DNA of 64,000 bases from NCBI RefSeq assembly GCF_001653135.1, contig NZ_BDDS01000002.1:310001-374000 (forward strand), read 5' to 3'. The position numbers and the translations under genes are program-made. The notes below the pieces were generated by a model, which saw only the letters and a program-made list of their open reading frames with translations, ran no database searches and was not told the DNA's origin. This document shows positions 53,084 through 61,681 of this stretch, in pieces (the first letter of the stretch is position 1; each line of letters begins with the position of its first letter). The stretch comes from Pseudoalteromonas neustonica. Lineage in GTDB: Bacteria > Pseudomonadota > Gammaproteobacteria > Enterobacterales > Alteromonadaceae.

Positions 53084-53854
53084 ATGTCAGTAACACTACA
53101 AATAACTAAATCAAATGTGGCTGTCCTCGTTTTAAGTCGCCCTGAAAAGCGCAACGCCTTTAACGAGCAAGTAATCCAAGAGCTAATTCAATGTATTGAA
53201 CACGCCAATACCTTAGACGTGCGCGCGTTGGTTTTAAAAACCGAGGGCGAGCACTTCTCGGCTGGTGCGGATCTCAATTGGATGAAGTCGATGGCAGATA
53301 ATGACTTTGCTGAAAATCTTGCTGACTCAAAACAACTTGCCAAACTTATGCATGTATTAGCAAGTAGTCCACTGCCCACAGTCTGTGCCGTGCAAGGTGC
53401 CGCTTTTGGTGGCGCACTGGGTTTAATTGCCTGTTGCGATATTGCCATTTGCCAAGACAACGCACAATTTTGTTTAAGCGAAGTTAAACTCGGCCTAATA
53501 CCTGCGGTCATTAGCCCTTATGTAATAAGAGCGATTGGCGAACGCGCTGCAAGACGGTACTTTTTAACCGCAGAGATTTTTGATGCACACACAGCCAAAC
53601 AGCTAGGCTTAATACATCAAGTAACGGGCAAACTTGAATGCGCCCTTGATCAGCTACTTGAAACATTGATCAATAACGGTCCTGTTGCCGTACGTGCTGC
53701 CAAACAATTAATTAACGATGTTGCCGGGCACGAAATTAATGGTCAAATTGTAAACTTAACCGCTGAGCGCATTGCTGAAATACGCGTATCTGAAGAAGGC
53801 CAAGAAGGGCTTACTGCCTTTTTTGAAAAACGCCCGCCAAATTGGCAAAAATAG
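53084..53854 (+). CDS. liuC: Methylglutaconyl-CoA hydratase
   Basis: 256 residues from the ATG at 53084, chosen for AAGGAAG upstream; the open frame extends into liuB only by overlap. The crotonase core is VLVLSRPEKRNAFNEQVI, HFSAGADLNWMKSM, GAAFGGALGLIACCDIAI and LSEVKLGLIPAVISPYVI, with the active-site Glu. In the leucine pathway it hydrates 3-methylglutaconyl-CoA to HMG-CoA. Its last bases are followed within 8 bases by liuD. Confidence 0.93.
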   Translation: MSVTLQITKSNVAVLVLSRPEKRNAFNEQVIQELIQCIEHANTLDVRALVLKTEGEHFSAGADLNWMKSMADNDFAENLADSKQLAKLMHVLASSPLPTVCAVQGAAFGGALGLIACCDIAICQDNAQFCLSEVKLGLIPAVISPYVIRAIGERAARRYFLTAEIFDAHTAKQLGLIHQVTGKLECALDQLLETLINNGPVAVRAAKQLINDVAGHEINGQIVNLTAERIAEIRVSEEGQEGLTAFFEKRPPNWQK

Positions 53855-53862
53855 GGATCCCC

Positions 53863-55839
53863 ATGAGCACACAATCATTACAAAAAATTCTTATTGCTAA
53901 TCGCGGCGAAATTGCATGCCGTGTGATGCGAACTGCAAAACAAATGGGTTTAACCACTGTTGCGGTTTATTCAGATGCCGACAAAAATTCACAACATGTA
54001 AAGCTTGCCGACGAAGCCTACCATATTGGTGCAGCGCCAAGTAAAGACTCCTATTTAGTCGCTGATAAAATTATGCAAGTAGCGCTGGCTGCTGGCGCTG
54101 ACTGTATACACCCAGGTTACGGGTTTTTATCTGAAAACAGTGAGTTTGCAAAAGCTTGCGAAGCAAATAATATTGCCTTTATTGGCCCACCAGCCAGCAG
54201 CATTGAAGCCATGGGTTCAAAAACCCGTGCTAAAGAAATTATGGCAGCGGCCAATGTGCCCTTGGTGCCTGGTTACTATGGAGATAAACAAGATCCGGCC
54301 TTTTTGCAAGCAGAAGCTGAAAAAATTGGCTACCCAGTACTAATCAAAGCAGCCTTTGGCGGCGGCGGTAAAGGCATGCGTGTTGTAGAGCAAGCAAAAG
54401 ACTTTATCAGTGCTTTGCAAGGCGCACAACGTGAAGCCATTGCTGGCTTTGGTAACGACTTAGTGTTACTTGAGCGTTACGTAAACAAACCGCGCCATGT
54501 TGAAGTACAAATTTTTGCAGATAACCACGGTAACTGTGTGTATTTAGGCGATCGTGATTGTTCATTGCAACGTCGCCACCAAAAAGTGATCGAAGAAGCC
54601 CCTGCGCCTGGTTTATCTGATGAACTACGTAAGGAAATGGGGGAAGCCGCTGTTCGATGCGCCCTTGCGATTAATTATCGTGGTGCGGGTACTGTTGAGT
54701 TTTTGCTGTGTGGCGATGAATTCTTTTTTATGGAAATGAACACCCGCCTGCAAGTCGAACACCCAGTGACAGAAATGGTGACCGGTGTTGATCTAGTCAA
54801 TTGGCAAATAAACGTCGCCGCAGGTAAAGCATTACCACTTGCGCAAGATGACATCCAGTTACAAGGTCACAGTTTTGAAGCGCGTATTTACGCAGAAGAT
54901 CCAAGTAATGACTTTATCCCCTGCTCTGGCACGATTAATGGCTTGTATATACCAGCTCAATCTGAATATGTACGTATTGATACCGGTATTTTACAAGGGG
55001 ATGAAATAAGCCCTTTTTATGACCCTATGATCGCTAAATTAATTGTTCATGATGACACCCGTGAACACGCATTAGCACGATTAAGAACAGCACTTGAGCA
55101 ATTCCATTTAGCGGGCTTTAGCTGCAATGTAAGCTTCTTACATAACCTTGCTGATCACGCCACTTTCAAACAAGGTGCGCCAGATACGCATTTTATTGAA
55201 GAGCAAGGTGACACCTTACTTACAGTTGATAACAAGCAACGTTTGATGAGTACCGTAATCGCGGCATTTAGTTATTTATCTGGCTTAAATAATATAGCCA
55301 ATAGCAACCCATGGGATCGTCTTTCTGGCTTTAAACTCAACATAAAAGCGGCAATTAACATCCCGTTTTCTGATCATATTATAACTGCAACCCCACAGCA
55401 AAACGGCTTTATAATCACGATTGACGGAGTTGACTATACAACCTCCGGCAGCATTGAAAATAGCGTATGCAGCATGTTTATTAATGGCGATAAGCACACA
55501 TGTCATGTTGTAAACACTGACAATGTAATTACAGTGATGTACAAAGCGCTACAAAGCACGTTTGATGTAATAGACAAACATTATGTGAGCGAGCACGAAA
55601 GTGATGCTCTGCCACTTGCAGCGCCGCTCAATGGCACTGTCGTTAAGCACCTAATTGACATTGGTAGCACAGTCACTAAAGGTGACGCTGTGGTTATCAT
55701 CGAAGCAATGAAAATGGAATACACCCTCACCGCCCCGCATGATGGCGTGTTACAGAGTTATTGTTTTTCTGAAGGCGCATTGGTTAGTCATGGGGCCTTA
55801 TTGGCTATTGTCACCGATGAGAGCTCAGCAGATGAATAA
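53863..55839 (+). CDS. liuD: 3-methylcrotonyl-CoA carboxylase, biotin-carrying subunit
   Basis: 658 residues from the ATG at 53863 (a TTG seven codons upstream is less likely). Biotin carboxylase domain (ILIANRGEIACRVMRTAKQM, FGGGGKGMRVV, FMEMNTRLQVEHPVTEM), a linker domain, and a biotinyl domain with biotin attached at Lys617 in EAMKMEYT. Together with LiuB it forms MCC. An 8-base overlap with liuE couples translation. Confidence 0.96.
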   Translation: MSTQSLQKILIANRGEIACRVMRTAKQMGLTTVAVYSDADKNSQHVKLADEAYHIGAAPSKDSYLVADKIMQVALAAGADCIHPGYGFLSENSEFAKACEANNIAFIGPPASSIEAMGSKTRAKEIMAAANVPLVPGYYGDKQDPAFLQAEAEKIGYPVLIKAAFGGGGKGMRVVEQAKDFISALQGAQREAIAGFGNDLVLLERYVNKPRHVEVQIFADNHGNCVYLGDRDCSLQRRHQKVIEEAPAPGLSDELRKEMGEAAVRCALAINYRGAGTVEFLLCGDEFFFMEMNTRLQVEHPVTEMVTGVDLVNWQINVAAGKALPLAQDDIQLQGHSFEARIYAEDPSNDFIPCSGTINGLYIPAQSEYVRIDTGILQGDEISPFYDPMIAKLIVHDDTREHALARLRTALEQFHLAGFSCNVSFLHNLADHATFKQGAPDTHFIEEQGDTLLTVDNKQRLMSTVIAAFSYLSGLNNIANSNPWDRLSGFKLNIKAAINIPFSDHIITATPQQNGFIITIDGVDYTTSGSIENSVCSMFINGDKHTCHVVNTDNVITVMYKALQSTFDVIDKHYVSEHESDALPLAAPLNGTVVKHLIDIGSTVTKGDAVVIIEAMKMEYTLTAPHDGVLQSYCFSEGALVSHGALLAIVTDESSADE

Positions 55840-56740
55840 CACACTCCCAAGCCATGTTCGCATTGTTGAAGTGGGCGCACGTGATGGTTTACAAAACGAA
55901 AGCGCTGTAAGCACCCAAGATAAAATAAAGCTTATTACAGCCCTTGCTGATGCGGGTATTACTGATATAGAAGCCGGGGCGTTTGTATCACCCAAATGGG
56001 TGCCGCAAATGGCAGACTCAAGTGAAGTAATAAGCGCGCTTACGTTACCTAATACAAATTTAACCGCGCTTACGCCCAATTTAAAAGGCGCAGCAGCCGC
56101 GCATGCGGTAGGTATTAAAGAATTTGCTATATTTACTGCCGCAAGCGAAGCATTTTGCCAAAAAAATATTAACTGCTCGATTGACGAAAGTATTGCCCGC
56201 TTTGAAGATGTAATGGCGTTTGCCAAAGCACATAATATACGTGTGCGTGGGTATGTAAGTTGTGTACTTGGCTGCCCGTATGAGGGTGATTTAGACCCAC
56301 AACGTGTACTTGAAGTAAGCCAAAAGCTATTAGCCCTTGGTTGTTACGAAGTAAGCCTAGGCGACACCATTGGTATTGGCACAGCTAAAAAAGTGGACGA
56401 GCTGTTAGATGTATTATTAGCACACATTGACAAATCGTTGTTGGCTGTTCATTTTCACGACACTTACGGACAAGCGCTCACAAATATTTACACTGCCCTA
56501 AAACGAGGTATAGCAACGGTTGACAGTGCAGTTGCAGGCCTTGGTGGCTGCCCTTATGCAAAGGGAGCGTCAGGAAATGTTGCCACCGAAGATGTAATTT
56601 ACTTACTCCAAGGGCTTGGCATAAACCATGGTATTGATTTACAAAGGCTAGCTCAAGCTGGTTGGGCAATTTGTACGGCATTAAATAAACAACCTGTGAG
56701 CAAGGTTTCCTTGGCACTTAAAAATCAAACTACTGATTAA
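55832..56740 (+). CDS. liuE: Hydroxymethylglutaryl-CoA lyase
   Basis: 302 residues from the ATG at 55832; an in-frame ATG at 55817 is also possible and neither has a strong ribosome site. VRIVEVGARDGLQNE carries the metal and catalytic residues, followed by EAGAFVSPKWVPQMADS, GYVSCVLGCPYEGD, HFHDTYGQAL and GLGGCPYAKGASGN with the catalytic Cys. It cleaves HMG-CoA to acetoacetate and acetyl-CoA. It overlaps liuD by 8 bases. Confidence 0.95.
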   Translation: MNNTLPSHVRIVEVGARDGLQNESAVSTQDKIKLITALADAGITDIEAGAFVSPKWVPQMADSSEVISALTLPNTNLTALTPNLKGAAAAHAVGIKEFAIFTAASEAFCQKNINCSIDESIARFEDVMAFAKAHNIRVRGYVSCVLGCPYEGDLDPQRVLEVSQKLLALGCYEVSLGDTIGIGTAKKVDELLDVLLAHIDKSLLAVHFHDTYGQALTNIYTALKRGIATVDSAVAGLGGCPYAKGASGNVATEDVIYLLQGLGINHGIDLQRLAQAGWAICTALNKQPVSKVSLALKNQTTD

Positions 56741-56797
56741 TAGTCTATATTTAACACGTTGATCAGCAGTCATATTAATAAAATGAGGAGTGGGCCC

Positions 56798-57496
56798 ATG
56801 GCCGGTTTCGATAAAGTAGTTTCAAGTTATGAAGCTGCAATGGAAGGCTTAAAAGATGGCGATACTATTATCGCTGGTGGTTTTGGTTTATGCGGGATCC
56901 CTGAAGGGCTAATTAGCGAAATCAAACGTAAAAAAACCACCGACTTGACCGTTGTGTCTAATAACTGTGGTGTAGACGATTTTGGTTTAGGCTTATTATT
57001 GCATGACAAACAAATTAAAAAAATTATTGCTTCCTACGTGGGTGAAAACGCCCTATTCGAACAACAATTATTAAGCGGTGAAATAGACGTAGAACTAACA
57101 CCTCAAGGCACACTTGCAGAAAAAATGCGTGCTGGCGGTGCTGGTATCCCCGCGTTTTATACAGCCACTGGTTATGGTACGCCTGTAGCCGAAGGCAAAG
57201 ACGTTAAAGAATTTAATGGTCGTCCTTATATACTAGAAGAATCAATTACCGGTGAATTTGCTATTGTTAAAGCATGGAAAGCAGACCGCTATGGTAATTT
57301 AGTATTTCGCCACACTGCCATGAATTTTAACCCAATGGCCGCAACAGCGGGTAAAATAACCGTCGCTGAGGTTGAAGAAATTGTTGAACCAGGTGAACTT
57401 GAGCCAAGCCAAATTCATACCCCTGGTATTTTTGTTAATCGCGTGATCAAAGGCAGCTTTGAAAAACGCATTGAACGTGTCACTACTCGCGATTAA
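56798..57496 (+). CDS. 3-oxoacid CoA-transferase subunit A
   Basis: 232 residues from the ATG at 56798, which has GAGGAG upstream; the frame opens earlier with a [21 protein letters not shown] and [16 protein letters not shown] are typical of the alpha subunit of succinyl-CoA:acetoacetate CoA-transferase (ScoA/AtoD-like). With the next gene it activates acetoacetate from LiuE to acetoacetyl-CoA. Comparable genes are called liuF/liuG in related genomes. Confidence 0.93.
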   Translation: MAGFDKVVSSYEAAMEGLKDGDTIIAGGFGLCGIPEGLISEIKRKKTTDLTVVSNNCGVDDFGLGLLLHDKQIKKIIASYVGENALFEQQLLSGEIDVELTPQGTLAEKMRAGGAGIPAFYTATGYGTPVAEGKDVKEFNGRPYILEESITGEFAIVKAWKADRYGNLVFRHTAMNFNPMAATAGKITVAEVEEIVEPGELEPSQIHTPGIFVNRVIKGSFEKRIERVTTRD

Positions 57497-57508
57497 GGAG
57501 CAATAATC

Positions 57509-58165
57509 ATGGCATTATCACGTGAACAAGTCGCAATGCGCGTTGCACAAGAACTACAAGACGGTTATTACGTCAATCTCGGTATTGGTATTCCTACTTT
57601 GGTAGCTAACTATGTACCAGATCATATTGAAGTGATGTTACAGTCTGAAAATGGCTTACTCGGCATGGGTCAATACCCAACAAAAGCAGAACTTGACGCA
57701 GATATGATCAACGCGGGTAAAGAAACCGTGACAGCAGCCAAAGGTGCGGCCATATTTAATAGTGCAGATAGTTTTGCAATGATCCGTGGTGGTCATGTAG
57801 ACTTAACAGTCTTAGGTGCATTTGAAGTTGACCAGAACGGCAGCATAGCATCGTGGATGATCCCAAAAAAGCTGATTAAAGGCATGGGCGGCGCGATGGA
57901 CCTTGTCGCTGGTGCAAAAAATATTATCGTTACTATGACTCATGCAAGTAAGCATGGAGACTCAAAACTTTTAGAAAGTTGCTCATTACCTTTAACTGGT
58001 GTTAATTGTGTAAAGAAAATAGTAACAGATTTAGCCGTACTTGAAGTTAAAGACGGCGCTTTTCATCTGCTAGAACGCGCACCTGGCGTATCTGTTGATG
58101 AAATAATTAGTAAAACAGCAGGTAAATTACTTGTTGATGGTGAAATCCCAGAGATGGTTTTTTAA
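57509..58165 (+). CDS. 3-oxoacid CoA-transferase subunit B
   Basis: 218 residues. YYVNLGIGIPTLVANYVP and MLQSENGLLGMGQYP carry the catalytic Glu of the beta subunit (SENG), and AFEVDQNGSIASWMIP and MGGAMDLVAGAKN are conserved. It pairs with subunit A, 12 bases upstream. It is the last gene of the liu operon and is followed by a terminator. Confidence 0.95.
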   Translation: MALSREQVAMRVAQELQDGYYVNLGIGIPTLVANYVPDHIEVMLQSENGLLGMGQYPTKAELDADMINAGKETVTAAKGAAIFNSADSFAMIRGGHVDLTVLGAFEVDQNGSIASWMIPKKLIKGMGGAMDLVAGAKNIIVTMTHASKHGDSKLLESCSLPLTGVNCVKKIVTDLAVLEVKDGAFHLLERAPGVSVDEIISKTAGKLLVDGEIPEMVF

Positions 58166-58227
58166 ACTAACTCTTAATTTCACTCTGTACCGACCTCATT
58201 CCCAGTGCCAATGGCGCTGAGTTACCC

Positions 58228-58255
58228 AAAATCCCTCGCAAGAGGGATTTTTTTT
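58228..58255. terminator. Rho-independent terminator between liu operon and the M23 gene
   Basis: AAATCCCTC and GAGGGATTT form a 9-bp stem with a 4-base loop, followed by a T-run on the plus strand; the flanking A/T bases could allow termination from both sides. Confidence 0.93.
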
Positions 58256-58297
58256 GCCTATTAATTTTTACAAGTTCGTAATGCTTAAAACTAATGA

Positions 58298-59584
58298 CTA
58301 TTCACTGATATGATGATTCTCATATTTATCTGCCAAACGAGGGGGCACTGACTGTTCATACAAGTCGATTAACTCATCAAGCGTTTTTTTAGTGGTAAGA
58401 AAAGCGGACAAGCTTTTATCTTTTAGTGTTTCACCGCCACTGTCTTTAATGCGAAGTGGATCGATTGCACGCCCATGCTTATGTATTTCATAATGCAGAT
58501 GCCTACCTTGGCTGAGTCCGGTATTGCCTAAATAGCCGATTGTTTGCCCTTGCTTTACATGCCCCCCCTTTTTAATTCCCTTTGCAAACCCGTTAAGGTG
58601 CGCATATAAAGTCAGATAACCCCTTGCATGTTTTATTTTTACTACGTTACCAAAAGATCCTTCTCGGCCAGCTTTGGTGATTACACCTTTCCCTGCAGCA
58701 AAGATAGGTGTCCCAACCGGAGCTCCAAAATCAATGCCCTTGTGAATACGTGTATAACCTAATACAGGGTGCTTTCGTTTACCAAAGTAAGATGATAATC
58801 GCGCTCCATCTAAGGGGGTTTTCATTAAAAAACTACCCATTTTACGCCCAGCGTCATTATAAAAATCATTGTTACCTTGTTTATCAGCAAAGGCGTATAA
58901 ACGAGAGATTTTATTACCTAATACTAATTTTGTGAATTCAATACTTGCAAGTTTCGTTATCGCTGGATTTTCCACTAAAGCGTGTTGTTTATAAATAACA
59001 GCGAATTGGTCGCCCCTGCGCAGCTCACGTTGAAAATCGACCGTATACGAATACAGAAGTAGAAACTGCTGGATCACATTCACCGGTATATTATTTTCTA
59101 AGGCACTTTTATATAAGCTCGTTTCAACACGTGCAGTAACATAAATGGTGGCAGTTGTGGTTGCCAACTTTTGGGTTGTAACTTGCCAGTTTACAGCTTG
59201 CTTTTCTATCACAATACGCTTTTCAAACGCAGCAAAAAAAGTCACTTTTTGTAGAACCCCTTGCTCAAGATACACGGTAAACTGTTCACCTGCGCGTAAT
59301 TTATTGGCTGGATAGACTGGCTCTAGTTGCTCTGCTATTTGCCAAATTTCTTGCGCAGTTAAACCATAAGGCGTGAGTAAATGCGCCAATGTTTGCCCTT
59401 TGGCAAGCGCTATTGTCTGCATAATTGTTTTAACGAGCAATTTTTCTCGATTGTTATTCACGTTGTAATTATTCACTGATTTATCGCTGTGTGCTGTGCA
59501 GCAACTCTTCTCAGGTACGCGATTAATACTGGGATCAGTACAGGCACACAAAAGTACCAAGCATATAAAAATAAAGCTTTTCAT
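58298..59584 (-). CDS. M23-family murein endopeptidase, probable lipoprotein
   Basis: 428 residues. The N-terminus ends LVLLCAC, a probable lipobox. A LysM-like/OapA-type domain (about 50-130; LAKGQTLAHLLTPYGLTAQE) and a middle domain precede a complete M23 domain: HKGIDFGAPVGTPIFAAG, LTLYAHL and GRHLHYEIHKHG hold all zinc and catalytic residues. The arrangement resembles MepM, which cuts D-Ala-DAP cross-links during cell growth. It is monocistronic. It lies beside an M56-M23 fusion gene; a shared theme of wall remodelling is inferred. Confidence 0.92.
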   Translation of the reverse strand: MKSFIFICLVLLCACTDPSINRVPEKSCCTAHSDKSVNNYNVNNNREKLLVKTIMQTIALAKGQTLAHLLTPYGLTAQEIWQIAEQLEPVYPANKLRAGEQFTVYLEQGVLQKVTFFAAFEKRIVIEKQAVNWQVTTQKLATTTATIYVTARVETSLYKSALENNIPVNVIQQFLLLYSYTVDFQRELRRGDQFAVIYKQHALVENPAITKLASIEFTKLVLGNKISRLYAFADKQGNNDFYNDAGRKMGSFLMKTPLDGARLSSYFGKRKHPVLGYTRIHKGIDFGAPVGTPIFAAGKGVITKAGREGSFGNVVKIKHARGYLTLYAHLNGFAKGIKKGGHVKQGQTIGYLGNTGLSQGRHLHYEIHKHGRAIDPLRIKDSGGETLKDKSLSAFLTTKKTLDELIDLYEQSVPPRLADKYENHHISE

Positions 59585-59653
59585 AATTCTCTCTATTAAA
59601 TTTTGGGCGCAGTGATCCCCAGGGCATGCCCTGAGGTAATCATTATTAAAGCG

Positions 59654-61060
59654 CTACAGGTTTAAATATAAATTGGGATTGAGACGTTGATTATTTTCTA
59701 ATAGCTCAAAATGTAGATGAGGCCCCGTTGTGCGCCCTGTTTGCCCTACCTTGCCAATTACATCGCCTGATTTAACCACCTGGCCAGTTTTAACATTAAG
59801 GGCACTTAAATGCGCATACAGAGATTGTTTACGATCATTGTGCTCAATTAGAATCACAGTGCCGTAATTTTTGTGCAGACTCGTATTATCAGCAATAATC
59901 ACTTTGCCACTAAAGCTTGCAATAATATTTGTACCTGTGGGCGCAGCAAAATCAATGCCTTGATGGGGTTTATCGCCACGAAAACTATTTACATCATCAA
60001 AATCAGAGCTGATCCAACCTGTCATTACAGGGTTAAACCCTTTCTCTTCATTGACAGTCATATTTGGCGATTGTGCAAACACCATAAAACCTGACGATAT
60101 AACGCAAAAGCACAGCAGGATAAATACATTCTGTATTTTAAATCTAAATCGGGGTTGATCCAACATGGCAGCTCGGATCCGTTGTTCAAATTCGGCTTTA
60201 CTCCCTAGAGGATCGCCAAAGAAAGAGCTGCTGGCTTGTGGGATAATCGCTTTGTTTAACCTTAAGCTAACCAATAATGTTTTGGCATAATCCATTTTAT
60301 GATCTGGATTTTTTGCCAATACAGCTGCGTCACAGTTTAATTCCATGGCCATTAAAAACCGTCGTTCAAACCATTTTATAAAAGGGTTAAACCAAAATAC
60401 ACAACAGATAAGCCGAAACAATAGTACAGTGCGATTGTCATTACGATGTATGTGCATTAGTTCATGCTCTAACAAGAGTTGCTGCTGCACAGGTGACATT
60501 TTCTCAATTGTATTGGGTAATACAAGTACATGGGAAAACAAGCCAAATACAAATGGTGAATGGTTTATTTCACTTACTTTGATATTTATATGCTTTTTCA
60601 TAATAAAAGCTTGTTGGTTAATTGAAAAAATACTGAGATTGGTAATATTTTTAGCATTATTTATCACGCGTTTTATTGCAACCACTCCTGTAATAAAAGT
60701 GTAAAAACCGTATAAAAATGAACATAATAAAATACCAAATACACAGTAAACACTATTAACAAACACATTGTTGTGTATCTCTACTGCATCAAAATTAGCA
60801 TGTGTTCCTACTAACATGGGCGATGCACCTTCAATACTTTGCAGCAGTGCCACAGGTATAACCGTATCAATTGCTAATATTGACAACGGCAGTATAGGCA
60901 GTAATGAAAGTCCCGCGAGTAACAGCCAAAACCTTGACCACTCGTAAACACTTTTGGCATGTTTTTTTACCAATACACTTAACCCTGCTAACACCGCACT
61001 GCTTATAAAGCACACCAATAATGGGATTATAAAAGTGCTTAGCAACCCATAAACACTCAT
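59654..61060 (-). CDS. M56 (BlaR1-like) membrane protease fused to an M23 domain
   Basis: 468 residues. About four membrane helices surround an M56 zinc-protease core with HELMHIHRNDNR (HExxH) and the downstream Glu in MAMELNCDAA, as in BlaR1/MecR1. After the last helix (near 310-325) comes a complete M23 domain facing the periplasm: HQGIDFAAPTGTNIIAS, SLYAHLSAL and GPHLHFELLENN. In place of the beta-lactam sensor domain of BlaR1 it therefore has an M23 domain, which may bind or cleave peptidoglycan. It starts 4 bases after the BlaI-type repressor gene. Confidence 0.9.
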   Translation of the reverse strand: MSVYGLLSTFIIPLLVCFISSAVLAGLSVLVKKHAKSVYEWSRFWLLLAGLSLLPILPLSILAIDTVIPVALLQSIEGASPMLVGTHANFDAVEIHNNVFVNSVYCVFGILLCSFLYGFYTFITGVVAIKRVINNAKNITNLSIFSINQQAFIMKKHINIKVSEINHSPFVFGLFSHVLVLPNTIEKMSPVQQQLLLEHELMHIHRNDNRTVLLFRLICCVFWFNPFIKWFERRFLMAMELNCDAAVLAKNPDHKMDYAKTLLVSLRLNKAIIPQASSSFFGDPLGSKAEFEQRIRAAMLDQPRFRFKIQNVFILLCFCVISSGFMVFAQSPNMTVNEEKGFNPVMTGWISSDFDDVNSFRGDKPHQGIDFAAPTGTNIIASFSGKVIIADNTSLHKNYGTVILIEHNDRKQSLYAHLSALNVKTGQVVKSGDVIGKVGQTGRTTGPHLHFELLENNQRLNPNLYLNL

Positions 61061-61064
61061 TCGT

Positions 61065-61442
61065 TTATTCTCCCTTTACTGGCTGCTGTAAATCGTTTAG
61101 CAATTTTTCTAAATCATCAATCTCGGTGTTACTTATCAATTTGCTGTCGGCAAACATCGCTATAGGAAGCGGTCCATCGAGCTCAAGTACACGTGTCGCG
61201 AAATCTTTTGTGATACGTGCTAACGTCGTCATTTTATCGAGCTTTGCAAAGTAGATTCGCTTATTTCCTTGTGCTTCACTGTAGATGAATTTTTTTTCAC
61301 CCATTCGCTCTAAGGTTTTTCGAGTTGATGAGTAACTCCAATCATAAAGTGGTGCAATATGATCATGAAGCTCTCTGGCAGTACGTGGTTGCTTGTACCA
61401 AAGTTGCTTTAAAATTTCTAATTCTGGCGCTGTTGGTTGCAT
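61065..61442 (-). CDS. BlaI/MecI/CopY-family repressor
   Basis: 125 residues: winged helix with TAPELEILKQLWYKQPRTAR and DWSYSSTRKTLERMGEKKF, then the dimerisation region. This is the BlaI/MecI family, normally cleaved after signalling by an M56 sensor protease, which here is the next gene. Twin dyads upstream (61477-61490 and 61510-61523) are probable binding sites, and a TATAAT-like element (61469-61474) abuts the first. The regulated genes are at least this two-gene operon. Confidence 0.93.
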   Translation of the reverse strand: MQPTAPELEILKQLWYKQPRTARELHDHIAPLYDWSYSSTRKTLERMGEKKFIYSEAQGNKRIYFAKLDKMTTLARITKDFATRVLELDGPLPIAMFADSKLISNTEIDDLEKLLNDLQQPVKGE

Positions 61443-61476
61443 AAATCACCTATAAATTCACAATTCTAATTATACT

Positions 61477-61490
61477 GCGACATAAGTCAC
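61477..61490. promoter_or_regulatory. BlaI-type operator, proximal
   Basis: GCGACATAAGTCAC, a near-palindrome adjoining the TATAAT-like element upstream of the repressor gene. It shares the GCGACA and GTCAC arms with the distal site 33 bases away. Confidence 0.68.
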
Positions 61491-61509
61491 ACAAAGGCAA
61501 GTAAGAACT

Positions 61510-61523
61510 GCGACAATTGTCAC
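61510..61523. promoter_or_regulatory. BlaI-type operator, distal
   Basis: GCGACAATTGTCAC contains the perfect palindrome GACAATTGTC. The centre-to-centre distance to the proximal site is 33 bases, about three helical turns, so two dimers would lie on one face of the DNA. Confidence 0.7.
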
Positions 61524-61590
61524 ATTAAATATGACAAACAGATAACGCGTTATCATTTTGGGATTTATAGTGCTGATGAGTCGAGGTGTT

Positions 61591-61648
61591 TAAAAATCTA
61601 TTTAACCTGAGCTAGAGCATTAACTTCTCTTTAGTTCAGGTTAAATAG
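61591..61648 (-). terminator. Hairpin with T-run after the alpha-E gene
   Basis: On the minus strand CTATTTAACCTGA and TCAGGTTAAATAG form a perfect 13-bp stem with a 25-base loop, followed by ATTTTTA. It lies 34 bases after the stop of the alpha-E gene. The large loop is unusual for a terminator, so a regulatory dyad is an alternative. Confidence 0.55.
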
Positions 61649-61681
61649 CCTTGAAATTTGCGCAATTACCTTAAGTAGTCA

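Noticed and set aside
55739..55831. Possible earlier start of the HMG-CoA lyase
   Set aside because: The extension overlaps the biotinyl domain of liuD and adds residues foreign to the lyase family.
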